Assembly (NCBI GenBank): GCA_008477525.1
Contig: SPDT01000009.1
Span: forward strand, 186,001-250,000
Direction of reading: 5' to 3'
DNA length: 64,000 nt
Source: Hypomyces perniciosus
Taxonomy: Eukaryota > Ascomycota > Sordariomycetes > Hypocreales > Hypocreaceae
The position numbers and the translations under genes were made by a program. The notes beneath the pieces are model-generated. The model saw only the letters and a list, made by a program, of their open reading frames with translations, searched no databases and was not told the DNA's origin. How positions within the stretch are numbered: position 1 is the stretch's first letter; each line of letters opens with the position of its first letter. Shown in pieces: positions 1 to 10,280 of the stretch.

Positions 1-761
1 TTCTCAATCGCCTCTGCCCAAGAATTGATCCATGCTTCGAAGTCTGGTGGCATTTTCGTCAATGGCTTGATTGCCAGTTGGTACCGGTCTCGTGCTTCTG
101 ACCGTAGGGAGGCTCGGTTCGCACTCAGTCTCGTATGCAGGTTAAGGAAGGCTTCTCGGGTTGAACTCGCATTTTTACAGCAAGTCTTCCAGTAGTGGTT
201 GCTGATTGAATTGGTAATCCACTCCGTTGCCTTTGCAAGTGCAGTTCTCTCCCGTTCCCATTTCCTGTGTAACTTTTCGTGCATCGTATATTCCTCCTGG
301 TATTGTCGTCGATTTTCTGCTGATAATTCCTCATAGCAATTGGCTCTTTCTCCCATATGGATTATCTCCACCGTGTCGATCTTCGTACCCCCTCTTTCGT
401 CGCCTATCTCCTCGGGTTCCTCGTCGGTCTCGGTGGATTCTGTAGGCGAGGATGGCACTGAGGCTACTTGAGTCCTTCGTGTGGATACTCCTATTGTCCG
501 TGTAGATGATCCCTGTGCTGTTGATGCCTTTGCCGTTCGAGGTGCCGATGTTTGGATCCACTTTATCTCGCGAGTGACCTTTGGGAACTTCGCAAAGTCT
601 GGGGCCATTGGTTCTTGCAAGGGTCGACGTGCAGATTCTGGGTCAATTAGTGACCAAATGCCGAGAGCTTCGGTATATGACTTGAACTTCGAGCTCCATG
701 CTTCCCAGTCCCTTGAGGATTCGAGAAACACCATGCTCTTTGTTGTTGCTGCGGTTGCCAT
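1..761 (-). CDS. Ty1/copia-type Gag-Pol, N-terminal Gag part, runs off the left edge
   Basis: Reading the minus strand from an ATG at 761 to base 1 gives about 253 codons with no stop, so the frame is open and partial at the window edge. The product starts MATAATTKSMVFLESSRDW and contains EAWSSKFKSYTEALGIWSL, the W-x(2)-W-type start seen in copia Gag (UBN2/DUF4219-like) proteins. A Thr/Ser/Glu-rich stretch follows, then a helical Gag-like region. Gag would package element RNA; protease, integrase and reverse transcriptase should lie left of the window. A candidate 5' LTR lies just upstream (819-1009). Unlike the other long elements here it shows no RIP-type stops, so this copy is probably young. 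The copia assignment is by recognition of the Gag start only. Confidence 0.75.
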   Translation of the reverse strand, partial: MATAATTKSMVFLESSRDWEAWSSKFKSYTEALGIWSLIDPESARRPLQEPMAPDFAKFPKVTREIKWIQTSAPRTAKASTAQGSSTRTIGVSTRRTQVASVPSSPTESTETDEEPEEIGDERGGTKIDTVEIIHMGERANCYEELSAENRRQYQEEYTMHEKLHRKWERERTALAKATEWITNSISNHYWKTCCKNASSTREAFLNLHTRLSANRASLRSEARDRYQLAIKPLTKMPPDFEAWINSWAEAIE

Positions 762-818
762 CTTCGTATTCTCGTGCTCTTGCGCGGGTAGCTCGTTTGA
801 ACGAATGAGACTCTTAAT

Positions 819-1009
819 TGTTAGATGCACGGGATTGGCTATTGCAGCATAATGAGGTGATTGTATTGTTCGTCATGCTTGGTTGACTGTCCTGTTCTTC
901 TGATCAGGAAGCTTCTCCCCCTTCAGCCCCTTTTACTCATGTGGGTCATCTGTGTTATGTACACCCCGTTTCGGCATACGCCCCATATTGCATAAAGCAG
1001 TATCCAACA
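819..1009 (-). repeat. Candidate 5' LTR of the left-edge copia element
   Basis: Read on the minus strand this 191-bp stretch begins TGTTGGATACTGC and ends GCATCTAACA, a TG...CA unit of plausible copia LTR size that stops 57 bp before the gag ATG. The partner LTR is outside the window, so identity between LTRs cannot be tested. No clear primer binding site was recognised after it. Confidence 0.45.
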
Positions 1010-1813
1010 ATATGACTTGATATGTAGCTCATTTTAGAATACGTACCGAAGGAGAATATTTTCGTATTTTACGTTAGCCTTGACACTGCCTACAATTCAC
1101 GTGGTTTACTGCTGGCCCTATATACTTTAAAAGACCTTCAAGCTACTTCCTATCTGTGACCTTGCCTGTAAAAAATCCAGAATAGGCCAGGGTTTATAAT
1201 TTGGGGCTAGTTCCGGCTGTCTAGAAATGGCAATGTATATAGATGTATACGGCAGGTACCGATGGTCTGTGCTTAGAAATTCTCAAAGAGTGTAAAGAGG
1301 ACGGCGATTTCGCTCCCAACTGTATCATCTAGTTCAAGGATCCGGATAGTTAGCAGTTTCATGTATTTAAGCAGCAGCTTTTCCCACCTAACTTGGGATC
1401 AGCAAGAGTGTCGAATTCTATCATTTATTGCATCTTTCAATGAGCCCTCATACTGTTGATCTGTGATTGACAAGCCCTCCTTTATACACTTTCCGCATAT
1501 TTGCGCCTTCTTACACTAGAAGGCTTTATAGCCTATCTCTTAGCATTTATAGCATTACTCTGGTCGAGGTCGGCGTTCAAATGGTCTAGTAAAACCAGAT
1601 TCTCCGCCCGCATAGAACCTTCTATTAGCAGTTTTCTTGCATCTGAGCTCTTAGTTAGATAAACCACTATTAAGCTGTATACTTTTGGGATATTCCTGTT
1701 GCCCAGCCACGCGATCTTTGCGACCTAGGCGTTATTCTCTTTACTAAAGGCTTCTATAGCCCTATCTCGAATCTTGCCATTTTCCTCTAAAACAGCAGTG
1801 CGGTTTATGTTGT
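1010..1813. other. AT-rich spacer, no gene recognised
   Basis: Many short stops in all frames. The tone of the sequence, with frequent TAG/CTA and TATA, suggests RIP-degraded transposon DNA, but no domain could be read. Confidence 0.4.
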
Positions 1814-2189
1814 TGTTATGACCCGGGTCGAAGACCAGGTCACGGGCGCACGGGAAAACATCGGATACGCCGACCAATCACAGAAGAGTGATCACCACGG
1901 AAGAGTGATCACTTACACGCTCACTACGCCAAGAACTGTAATCACTAACTTAATCACCACGCTATAACTGTAATCACAACAACGCTTACTAGGAAAACTA
2001 GTGATCACTTATATACCTCCTTTATATATAAGACTGGATATGTCACAACCATTTAGTATAGTTACTTAGATAGTCGTTAACAATTGCATTTACCAGAACC
2101 ACCTATTCTATAGAATTATGACTATGTTACCCTGCTTAGTATTTATCCCTGGCTTCTCTGCCAATATAAGCTAGACCCAGATCGTTACA
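1814..2189 (+). repeat. Degenerate solo LTR of the chromovirus (family A)
   Basis: It starts TGTTATGACCCGGGTCGAAG and continues with the family-A hallmarks: the ACCAGGTCACGGG block, GTGATCAC palindromes, GCTCACTAC, TATATAAGACTGG, and TTAGTATAGTTACTTAG followed by GTCGTTAACAATTGCATT. It ends near GATCGTTACA. It is shorter than the about 407-bp intact copies because part of the right end is lost. No matching 5-bp target duplication was found. Confidence 0.8.
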
Positions 2190-2289
2190 CGTTAACGACT
2201 CTTGTTCAGAAGGCCACTGAGAATCCTAAGCAATATCGCAATTATATCTGCTACAGTATCCTCTTCTAACAATCCTAACACTCCACCCT

Positions 2290-2438
2290 TGTCACGGCAC
2301 TAAGTCCGCCCCTGGCTTGAGCTTTCACCCACGTGACTCGTCACGTAGGGACCTTGGGCCCTGGCCCACGATAGCTTCCTGCCTCCTTAAGGCACAACAT
2401 CATTACTATCCCGATCCCTAGTCCCCTGTGCCGTGATA
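2290..2438. repeat. 149-bp TG...TA unit with short terminal inverted repeats
   Basis: The unit starts TGTCACGGCAC and ends GTGCCGTGATA, so its ends are inverted copies except for one base. It is CG-rich inside, unlike its AT-rich flanks. The size and ends fit a small solo LTR or a MITE-like element. No target duplication was seen. Confidence 0.45.
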
Positions 2439-2470
2439 AATACACTGCAGAAAATAAACTTATAAATTTA

Positions 2471-2873
2471 TGTGACGATCCGGGTTGATTCCCAAGGGAT
2501 AAACCGAGGTTCGTGGGTTTATGTTGGCAGAGAGGTTAGGGATGAATACTGAGCAGGGTAACGTAGTCACGATTCTGTAGAACAGGCGGTTCTGGTGAAT
2601 GCAATTTGTTAACGACTGTCTAAGTAACTATACTAAATGATCGTGACTTATCCAGTCTTATATACAAAGGAGATACATAGTGAAGGTATCTGGATCACTG
2701 GTGGCTCACGGCTGTATTGGATCACCTTGGATCACGACAGTGATCCAAGTGATCCCCTGTTGTAGGTGATCCAAGTGATCCTCCATTGATTGGATGTTCG
2801 TGCCGACGTTCTTCCGTAGGTACGTACCAGAGGGATGGCCCGTCCGCACGGCCATATAACCAGGGTCGTGACA
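2471..2873 (-). repeat. Solo LTR, family A, diverged subfamily
   Basis: It begins TGTGACGATCCGGGTTGATT and ends GGGTCGTGACA, so the sense strand is minus. The right-hand half (as read on plus) matches other family-A copies. The palindrome array is replaced by GGATCAC/GTGATCC units, which is shared with the copy at 59438-59793. The 5-bp flanks do not match each other. Confidence 0.85.
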
Positions 2874-3284
2874 TGATACCATTCATCAAAAGCAAGGGTG
2901 GGGCAATAAAGATTCTGTAGCGTCTTATCTAATATTGTAGCTGACTGGCCGCTGACTGGCCGTTATTCCAAAGTACCTTACAGGCTGGAGTCAAGGAGTT
3001 AGGTGGGTGCCATGGTGTATGTGGATTACTGATGATCCTTATCGGATTGACAGTCCTTGGCCTGCTTTACCCCGGAGATAAGACCTGTCGTGTGATGGTG
3101 GGGCGTCGATCTGTTACCGTGCAACAATAGTTCGGGGATGACGTTCCCCGCATGAACCTAATCTGGAAAAATCGTGCGCTCGATAACTAATTGCCCCCAG
3201 GTTCCCAACGGCTGGGTCCACCGCTATCAGTCAAAACATAAAGCACTAGTGGGGTGATTGACCAAGAGTGGGGAGACACTTCTA
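2874..3284. other. Spacer without recognised gene
   Basis: Moderate GC, no ORF with recognisable content, no repeat partner noticed elsewhere in the window. Confidence 0.4.
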
Positions 3285-3481
3285 CGACCCCAACGTACTG
3301 CGATGTACTCTCGGGTTCTCCCGGAGTCGGTAAATCAGGCCTAATTTCCCTATACAAGAGGGAACCTCGCAGTACATAAAAGGGCGCCCGCAGCCGGACC
3401 CCTGATTAGCTAGCTACGGTCAATTCAATCGGCTTTTCCTGCAGTGTGCGTTTTGGTGTGCCCGCGAACACGCACACTTAC
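3285..3481 (+). repeat. Left arm of a perfect 197-bp inverted repeat
   Basis: This segment is identical, base for base, to the reverse complement of 9742-9938. It begins CGACCCCAACGTACTGCG and ends AACACGCACACTTAC. A TATA-like CATAAAAGG lies at 3375-3383 and points into the island. The ends are not TG...CA and no flanking duplication is visible, so it could be a solo-LTR-like unit, a terminal inverted repeat, or a duplicated segment. Confidence 0.9.
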
Positions 3482-3520
3482 ATATATATCTACAGTGATT
3501 ATGGGTAAGCACTAGTACAG

Positions 3521-4169
3521 CTTGTAGACCGGGGTATCCTCAAAACTCGTGCCTTCAGCATCTACCTCGGACCGGATGAGCCGGATGCAGTTGGCAATCT
3601 CCTGCTTGGCGGCGTTGACAGAGCCAAACAGGGCAACCACTTATTTACGCTTTCCCAGCACCTCCCCGTGGAGTGTTGAATACTCTTCCTTCACCTTGGA
3701 CTACGGCGGCTCGAAGCCTAACAAGACCGTTTTCCCAATTGGACTCGGAAACCAGACGGATTGGGACACGGGAGCGGCTCATTGGGGTTTGCTGTCAGCC
3801 GTTTTCGACGCCATAGCCGCAGTGCTCGGAGTATCTCCAAATGTCAGTTCGACCAGTGGTCTGTTTGAGGTCGCCTGCCGGAACCGTGAAATTGTCGACA
3901 AGACGCTCGAAGTAGGGTTTCCTGGTAATGCGACAATTTACATACCGCTTGGTCGACTCGTAACTTTGGAATCCGGAAAGTGTGTGACTTTTATCTTGTC
4001 AGGTAGTGGCGGCGCTGGGGTGTCCGAGATTGCGACCAACTTTGGGACGCCGTTTCTTCGCAGCGTCTACGCGACTTTCAACCTGGACGATTTGACTGTG
4101 TCGTTCGACCAAGTCAAGTATACTGATGAGGAGGACATCGTTCCAATTGCGCCGTCGAGTGCAGTCTGA
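3521..4169 (+). pseudogene. Secreted aspartic protease (pepsin family A1), C-terminal remnant
   Basis: Family A1 enzymes cut proteins with two catalytic aspartates, one per lobe. From 3521 the frame reads LVDRGILKTRAFSIYLG and then NLLLGGVDRAKQG, the conserved strand before the second lobe. The frame then shifts near 3650. The second frame carries WDTGAAHWGLL (second catalytic D-T-G), an F-x-x-I helix, and FGTPFLRSVYATFNLDD, the C-terminal pepsin-family signature, ending in a stop at 4167-4169. The whole N-terminal lobe with the first catalytic motif is missing; the remnant begins only 40 bp inside the inverted repeat at 3481. With one lobe and a frameshift it cannot be an active protease. 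Confidence 0.75.
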
Positions 4170-4914
4170 GCGTTGACAAGGCTGTTGTTAGTGGTTTGTG
4201 CTAGTGGTATTACACTGCCGTCCCAGCGAGGCAATCAGAATGGAACCACCCCTGTTGATAGCTGTCAAGTGCAAAGAATGCCTACGCGATGTTACTACAG
4301 CGGCAAGAGGTCGCGATGACCTCCTTCTCGCTACAGATCACACAAAGTAGCGAGGCTGACGAAGGTGCTAACTGCTCGTCAAAATGGGTTGCGAACAATA
4401 TGTCGTTGCTACAACATCAATCACTTGTCTACTAGCATTTAGATCAAGATTTTGCTCTTCATCCATCTCATCTTGCCTGCCTGCAGCCCAGCCAAACCAT
4501 GCCATGCGTCGTAGATGTGCCGCCTGCAACCGCAATCTCTATTCATCGTCCTACACAGCCACCCAGCTCTCCAAGCCTGCTGGCGTGTCTCGATGTGCGG
4601 GCTGCGTCTACAGTCCCGGCTCTGAAACCGCCAACGCAGGGCAGATCTCACAGCAGTCGATGCAAGTTCCGACGCCGTTCTCAAGTGCATCTAAGATAAT
4701 TGCATAACAGCGTTCCAGCTACAGCTCACTTGTCCGCGTGGTGGTGAAAAATGCATGATTCCCAAAATCAGCCGGCAAACACGCGTCATAGATCATCGAA
4801 GCAAGTTCAGCACCCGACACTTAGAGCTGAAAAAGAGCAGCCTGTGATATGCACTAAGAAGTTCGCAGCTCGTGGAGAGGATCAAAACGTTGCTCATGCT
4901 TGACGAACTAGCTG
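4170..4914. other. Spacer with no convincing gene
   Basis: Overlapping short ORFs on both strands (for example 4384-4707 plus) have low-complexity or arginine-rich translations and no recognisable domain. Nothing else was seen. Confidence 0.35.
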
Positions 4915-5280
4915 TCAGATCGAAGTCCTAGTGATAATTTCTGGCATATTGACACAAAAGTCGCCGTCGTCAATGTACCAACTCAATTCTTCCTTGAAGC
5001 TTCGTCGGAGTATAAGTTTATACAGAGACGTCGCGTACTGTAAGGGTCGCCCAGGAAGGGTACAGTAGAGGTTTACATGCCTTCGCAATAAGGCCTCAGC
5101 GGCCTCTTGGACGCCCCGGACCTCGTCCCCGAGCCGCGCCGCTATGGTCTGCAGGATCTCGTGTGCTAATGCCGATTGGCAGGCTAAGACTTCGGCAGCG
5201 GCCTGCCGAACGTTCCCATCCTCGTCACTGAGCTGCGCCCCGACGGCCTGCAGAGCCTTATCTGTCAAGGTCCATTGGCC
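4915..5280 (-). pseudogene. C-terminal HEAT-repeat fragment of a fungal NLR-like protein
   Basis: The minus-strand frame contains two tandem HEAT-type units, ALQAVGAQLSDEDGNVRQAA and ILQTIAARLGDEVRGVQEAA, followed by a tail with LYKLILRRSFKEELSWYIDD. I recognise this arrangement from the ends of fungal NACHT/NLR proteins with PBS-lyase-like HEAT repeats, which act in non-self recognition. There is no ATG; an in-frame TAG at 5281-5283 closes the frame upstream. Only about 120 codons remain, so the nucleotide-binding and N-terminal effector parts are absent. It is best read as a broken tail. The HEAT call is firmer than the NLR call. Confidence 0.6.
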
Positions 5281-5949
5281 CTACCCCTTTTGGCTGCGGG
5301 AAAGGCTGAGCAATACGAGAGTTCCCAGAGCTATTAGTGAGTAGCCCCTGAGTAGAGCCTGAGTTGGCATCCACAAAAGCGGCGATGCGTCCAGGGTGCC
5401 AAAAATCTAGATTCATATTCTATGACAAAAAAAATCCCTACTCCCTCCGTTTTCCTTTTTAGGCAATCCTTCCGGTCTTCCCGGTGTTTCATTTACTCCA
5501 CATTATCATCTGCTAATGTTGTAGTCAGCAAAACACCGCATACCAGGAGCAATTCATGGCAGCTTACTGACAAGGGTATCAGCCATCGTAAGATTGGTGT
5601 TTGGGTCTACTCTTTGTATTTGAAAGTTGAAGTTTTACTATATAAGAAAAAAGGTACCTGGTTTATCCATATAGATTAGTTGGTTGATAAGGTATTTATT
5701 TTTTCCCAATCAACTGTCTATAGAGCCCCCTAGTCTGTAACCTCGGGGGCAATAAATCCGTAGCTGAGACGGGGTCACAGCCGTTTCCGTAAGCTTATAT
5801 CCTGTAACTTTGAGTTTTTCCCTCTCAGCCCAACATGGCGATTGTCTTTATTTCCACGAATATAGCCTTTGCGCAGGTCTGCAGAGCATCCGGCCTCACA
5901 GCACTCTTGTTGACAGTTGACCTGCACTCATGAATTTGTCTGATATAAC
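5281..5949. other. Spacer, no gene recognised
   Basis: AT-rich in 5400-5720. The only ORF of note (5422-5679 plus) has no recognisable domain. A CTCCCTCCGTTTT motif at about 5440 resembles a Stowaway end, but no partner was found. Confidence 0.35.
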
Positions 5950-7270
5950 ATGCAGCCCGTTTTAGGGCTGATTGTGGGCTTCATGTTCCTAGTGAGTCTT
6001 GGCAATCGCATGGTCGGTTCCTGGCGCATCACTCTGGCAGCTCAAGACCAGCATTGCTCCTTGGCATCGCCTGCGCAGAAGCGACTAACCACAACAGTAC
6101 TCTTCGCTAAGAGGAACTGCGCGATTGACATGTTGGCGAGACCCAACGTCCATATTCTTCCAAGCCGAGGCCCACGCTGCCACATATTCGACACATCGTA
6201 TGCAACAGGCCACAGAATATGCCGACAACGCTGGGGCAGAGCAACGGCCGAAGCACAACACAGAACACCCGGAGCTATGCATCGGCGTTCCATCGGTGCA
6301 ACGAGACGGCATATCGTACCTTAAATTGACTCTGGGCTCCCTACTGCACGGTCCCAGCGCCGACGAGCGGGCGCGTCTGCGGTTCGTTGTGCTTCTCGCC
6401 CACACCAACCAGACAAGGCACGCAGATTTCGGTCAACCATGGCTGGATGGCATGGTTGATAAATTAGCTTCGTACGCCGACGATACAGAGCGGCTGGCTC
6501 TTGCCCACAGCATGGAGCGCCACGCGAACCACGGAACCAAGTCCAAGTTCGACTACTCGATCGTCATGGAAGAGTGCCAGAAGACGGGCGCGCCGTATAC
6601 GTTGATTGTCGAGGATGATGGCGTCTTTATGGATGGATGGTGACACCGCGTGATGCATGGCCTAGAGGCGGCGACGGCCAAGTCGTTGGTCGCAAAGACT
6701 GTAAGTGTCAGGTAGATGTCGATGGCCATGGATATTGTCGACGTGTCTAACTGATGAACAGTTTTGTACCTGCGCCTCTTCTATTACGAGGGCCTTCGCG
6801 GCTGGAACTCGGAATCCTGGCCAACCTACCTCGGGTGGTCCCTCGTCACCGCCGGCGGCATCTCGTACATCCTTCACTTCATGCGACGACACTTTGCCCA
6901 GGCGCGCCGACACCTAACGCGACCAGTTTTGTTTCTCGTCGTCTTCGTCTTCACGCCTCTCCTCATCCTGCTCTACTTCTTTGCGGGAGCCAATTGCATG
7001 ATGCCGCAGCCCGCGGGGGTGCAGCTAATGTCCCGAAATGCATGTTGCGGCCAAGGGCTCGTATTCCCGCGCGCAACTATCGCCCACGACCTGCTGCCCC
7101 ATTTCCATCGCAACAGGTGGTCCAAAGTACCGACCGACAGCTTCATAGAGGCCCACGCAGATAACACGAGCGCGCTGCGCTGGGCGCTGACGCCGGTGGT
7201 GATGCAGCATGTCGGCGATGGAGTGTCCGTGATAGTCCATCTCCAGGCAGAGGGAGAGCTGTGTACGTGA
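5950..7270 (+). pseudogene. PGAP4-like membrane glycosyltransferase, decayed
   Basis: The family adds sugar to GPI glycans or works as a GNT-IV-like transferase in the secretory pathway. The N-terminus has a membrane segment (VLGLIVGFMFLVSLG). In a second frame come LCIGVPSVQRDGISYLKLTL, ERARLRFVVLLAHTN, FDYSIVMEECQKTGAPYTL and the acidic metal-binding VEDDGVFMDGW. An intron with GTAAGT at 6701, a CTAAC-type branch site and AG at 6760-6761 precedes YLRLFYYEGLRGWNSESW, a transmembrane segment, CCGQGLVFPR and LRWALTPVVMQHVG. Breaks are a frameshift near 6160, a TGA at 6641-6643 right after FMDGW, and a one-base phase mismatch at the intron. Order and spacing of motifs match the fungal family, so the family call is fairly sure; the gene is not functional as read. 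Confidence 0.7.
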
Positions 7271-7389
7271 TTTGGTAGGGGAGGTAGCTTCCAAAGCAAT
7301 ATTGGTTCAGGTAGCCGCCAAAGCTGTCACTGCGCCCGAATCCCCAAACGTCCACAGCCACGGATGTGAGGCTGCCTGCGTCCACGAAA

Positions 7390-8502
7390 ATGTTCCATCC
7401 GTTCCCTTCCCTTCCGGCTGAGCTACGCATGAATATCTGGTACATGGCACTACAACGCCAACGCATTATCAGACCGCTGCTGCGGGGCCGTGTCCGGATG
7501 GACAGGCTCCTGAAGCAACAGGGCCTCCGGAGACCTAGATCTCATAAGGACAAGGGCTGTGCCGCAGTGGTCGAGGGTTACCAGACCATGAGCACGTTGT
7601 TCCGCGTCAACTACGAGTTACGAGATGTAGCTCTCTTATTATATCGAGTTTATCTTAACTGCTGGTTCAACAACGGCGAGACTGGTAGTGGGGACGTCAT
7701 CAAGCCCGGCATCCTTTACTTCAATCCCGACTTTGACTTTTTGCATATGCAGAACGGCGAAGAGAATAACGTCGTCGACTTCTTGCACGATCTAAAGACT
7801 AAGCATGACCCTCGTGGAGTAGAGCTTCTGAATCTAGCCATCGACATCAGCGGCTTGATAGGCGGACTAGGTCTCTGCTGTGTCTACCCCTCTAATCTTG
7901 AGGCTCCATTCAGAAAGACCTTCGCAGAGACTCTCATTCAGCTCCGTCAAGTCTTTTTCGTCCAGATTCAGCACGCCGGTCGCCACGACTATGGCTTCGT
8001 GTATCGCCCGCCCTCTCCGAAATACATGCCCAACTAGGCATTTCCCATCGCCGCTAAGGCGCTCAACTTTACTCGCTTACGCCCCGACCCGCGCCCTATC
8101 AGACAGCATTTGCGTAAAGTATTTGTTAAAACAGACCCTCGTGGCATGATTCAGATCTGGCGACAGTACATTCACAATTGTTTTCGTGGCTCTGTTAAGC
8201 CGCACGCTGAGCACCGGGTTCTCTTGGCTTATTCTGGTTGTAGTATATGGGATCGCGAAGATGCCCTATCAGAGCTACGTGGAAAGTGGGTGAGGCCAAC
8301 CTCTACGGACACCCAGTCCAACCAAGTTGTCAACGACAACTCGGATGCGGTGGTGGGAGCCGCGATTGGGTTTGGGCTGTTCGACGTAGACGCTTTTGGG
8401 CCCCTGCCTAAGAAGCCAACCGACAGATTTAAAGAGAAGGGCTCGCGGGTTTTGGATATGAGAAAGCACTGGCCTGATTTGGGAGTGGTGGATCTAGCTT
8501 AA
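7390..8502 (+). pseudogene. 2EXR-domain protein with one in-frame stop
   Basis: The ATG at 7390 is preceded by AAA and starts FHPFPSLPAELRMNIWYMAL, the start of the fungal 2EXR domain (F-x-x-F-P-x-L-P-x-E-L-R-x-x-I-W). The role of 2EXR proteins is unknown; they form large families in Pezizomycotina. The frame runs 215 codons to a TAG at 8035-8037, then continues in the same frame to a stop at 8500-8502. A total of about 370 codons is usual for the family. No splice sites surround the TAG, so it is a nonsense mutation, or the product is a truncated N-terminal form. It lies inside the inverted-repeat island between the broken glycosyltransferase and the intact hydrolase. Confidence 0.7.
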
Positions 8503-8571
8503 CTCGTCATGAACGATATGAAGGTCGCATCTCAATTAGCTACCTCATCCTAGAGCTCGTTCCATCAGTCC

Positions 8572-9462
8572 TCAACCCTTGAGAAAGTCGTCAAATTTCC
8601 GATAAAACTCATCCGGCTGTTCTATCCATGGAAAGTGACCAGCATTTGGCAATATCTCCAACCTCGCATTCGGCAGCGCTTCCGCCAGGGCGCGCGCAGC
8701 CACCAAGCTACACATGGCATCTTCCTCGCCCCACAGAAGCAGCGTCTTGGCCGTGACCTTGTGCGCGTCAGCAACGTGCGGGAGTGCATTGCCCGGTTCT
8801 CGATCAAGCTTGCCCTGGCGAAGAAACGCCCACACGCCGGCCTGGACCGGCCCAGAAGTCATTTGCTCCTGCATAATTCCCGTCTTCGTGGTATCGGCGA
8901 AGTAGTACGGCAAGATACGGCTCATCAAAGTAGCAAACTCCTCATCCGTCTGCGGCGGGCTCTGGAACGCCGACAAAAGGGCCTCCAGCGCCGGCCCATA
9001 CACAGGGTGTTCCTTGCGCTTCGCCATCCACTCCTGGAAACTGTTGTTGGGGCAGTCCTGGGTCTCGCTGTCGATGAGAATAAGCTTCTCCACGCGCGCG
9101 GGGTATAGCTCGGCATAGCGCAGCGTTATGCACCCGCCGTTGGAGTGGCCGGCAAGAGCGGGGAACGTGTCCCAGCCTAGATGCTTGCGGAGATGCTCGT
9201 AGTCTTCGGCCATGACCTTGCTCGTCATGGTCGAGTCGTCGGCCGGTCTGCTGCTCTGTCCGTTGCCGCGGGGTTCAAAATACACCATGGTGTACTTGCT
9301 TTCCAGGTGAGGGCCCAAGCCCGTCCAGAGATATGAGCATGGCATGCCCCATCCCACCGAGCCGAAGACGACAAAGGGACCTTGACCGTGGACGCGGTAG
9401 TGGAACTCGACCCCGTCTGCCTGGAAGAAGTGATCGCCCTGGCTTGTCTTTGAATCGGCCAT
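8572..9462 (-). CDS. Alpha/beta hydrolase, proline-iminopeptidase-like
   Basis: An uninterrupted 296-residue protein, MADSKTSQGDHFFQ to DDFLKG. The oxyanion region is FGSVGWGM. The nucleophile elbow is GHSNGG with Ser107, the acid is likely Asp248 in GEEDAM, and the base is His276 in AGHFPW. Length and fold order fit soluble alpha/beta hydrolases, including proline iminopeptidases and epoxide- or ester-cleaving relatives; the substrate cannot be told. No signal peptide is seen. The gene is GC-rich and intact, in contrast to the other four gene remnants inside the island, and it stands next to the right repeat arm, with 279 bp between its ATG and that arm. Confidence 0.85.
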   Translation of the reverse strand: MADSKTSQGDHFFQADGVEFHYRVHGQGPFVVFGSVGWGMPCSYLWTGLGPHLESKYTMVYFEPRGNGQSSRPADDSTMTSKVMAEDYEHLRKHLGWDTFPALAGHSNGGCITLRYAELYPARVEKLILIDSETQDCPNNSFQEWMAKRKEHPVYGPALEALLSAFQSPPQTDEEFATLMSRILPYYFADTTKTGIMQEQMTSGPVQAGVWAFLRQGKLDREPGNALPHVADAHKVTAKTLLLWGEEDAMCSLVAARALAEALPNARLEILPNAGHFPWIEQPDEFYRKFDDFLKG

Positions 9463-9741
9463 GATGGAATATGCAGCAAGTTATCCGATAAGGTGTGAAG
9501 GATGCGGAGGAGTCTGATGGGGGAAGGTGAGATGCCTGTTTATTTTGTACTCACACGTATCACCAAGCAAAGTTTCCCGGCCTTTTGAGAGGCTAGCGCT
9601 TACTCTCAAGTCTTGTGGAGATACACGCGATTCTCAACGGCCCTTTTGCCGTTCAACGACCCCTAGTAGGTGGCGCCGGTCCGGCTACTTGAACAAGAAA
9701 GCCAGTTTTGGCTCCGTCCCACCGTCAACCTTTACGAGTAA

Positions 9742-9938
9742 GTAAGTGTGCGTGTTCGCGGGCACACCAAAACGCACACTGCAGGAAAAGCCGATTGAAT
9801 TGACCGTAGCTAGCTAATCAGGGGTCCGGCTGCGGGCGCCCTTTTATGTACTGCGAGGTTCCCTCTTGTATAGGGAAATTAGGCCTGATTTACCGACTCC
9901 GGGAGAACCCGAGAGTACATCGCAGTACGTTGGGGTCG
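9742..9938 (-). repeat. Right arm of the perfect 197-bp inverted repeat
   Basis: The reverse complement of this segment equals 3285-3481 at every base. The TATA-like motif sits at 9840-9848 and again points into the island. The outer edge is TTGGGGTCG and is followed by GGTTTTGG, which does not match the left outer flank. Confidence 0.9.
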
Positions 9939-10278
9939 GGTTTTGGGTCTCGGCTGTGGTGCTGACCAACAAAAATGGACTACCTTGGCCGCCAGTAGAG
10001 GCTATCTACACCACGCTCACCCAATGGCTGCCGCCGCGCCCGCGGTCGCGGCTCATCGTAGCGGACACATTTGCAGGCTAGGAAAGGACCTTTCTTGCCT
10101 CGTCGGACACGTTTATGCTGTGAAATGGGTTAAATCTATCGCCTGTACGGTTCCGTTGTCTCAATCCTGCTTCTTGGCCGTATTTTGCAACAATCTCATT
10201 GCAGATAAGCTGCCACCAATCGTGGCGCGTTTCATCTAGGCTGCTAATGATCCGCTAAAGTGGAGTATTTTCAAGATG
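9939..10278. other. Spacer, possible coding debris
   Basis: On the minus strand (about 10248-10082) a frame reads TRHDWWQLICNEIVAKYG and NPFHSINVSDEARKVLS before a stop. It looks protein-like but no family is recognised. Nothing else is supported. Confidence 0.3.
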
Positions 10279-10280
10279 TA

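Noticed and set aside
4384..4707. 107-codon plus-strand ORF
   Set aside because: Three overlapping frames of similar length on both strands and no recognisable content; likely chance.
5432..5460. CTCCCTCCGTTTT, like a Stowaway transposon end
   Set aside because: No inverted partner or TA-flanked second end was found nearby.
8635..9108. 157-codon plus-strand frame
   Set aside because: It is the shadow of the intact hydrolase on the minus strand; Arg-rich and without domain.
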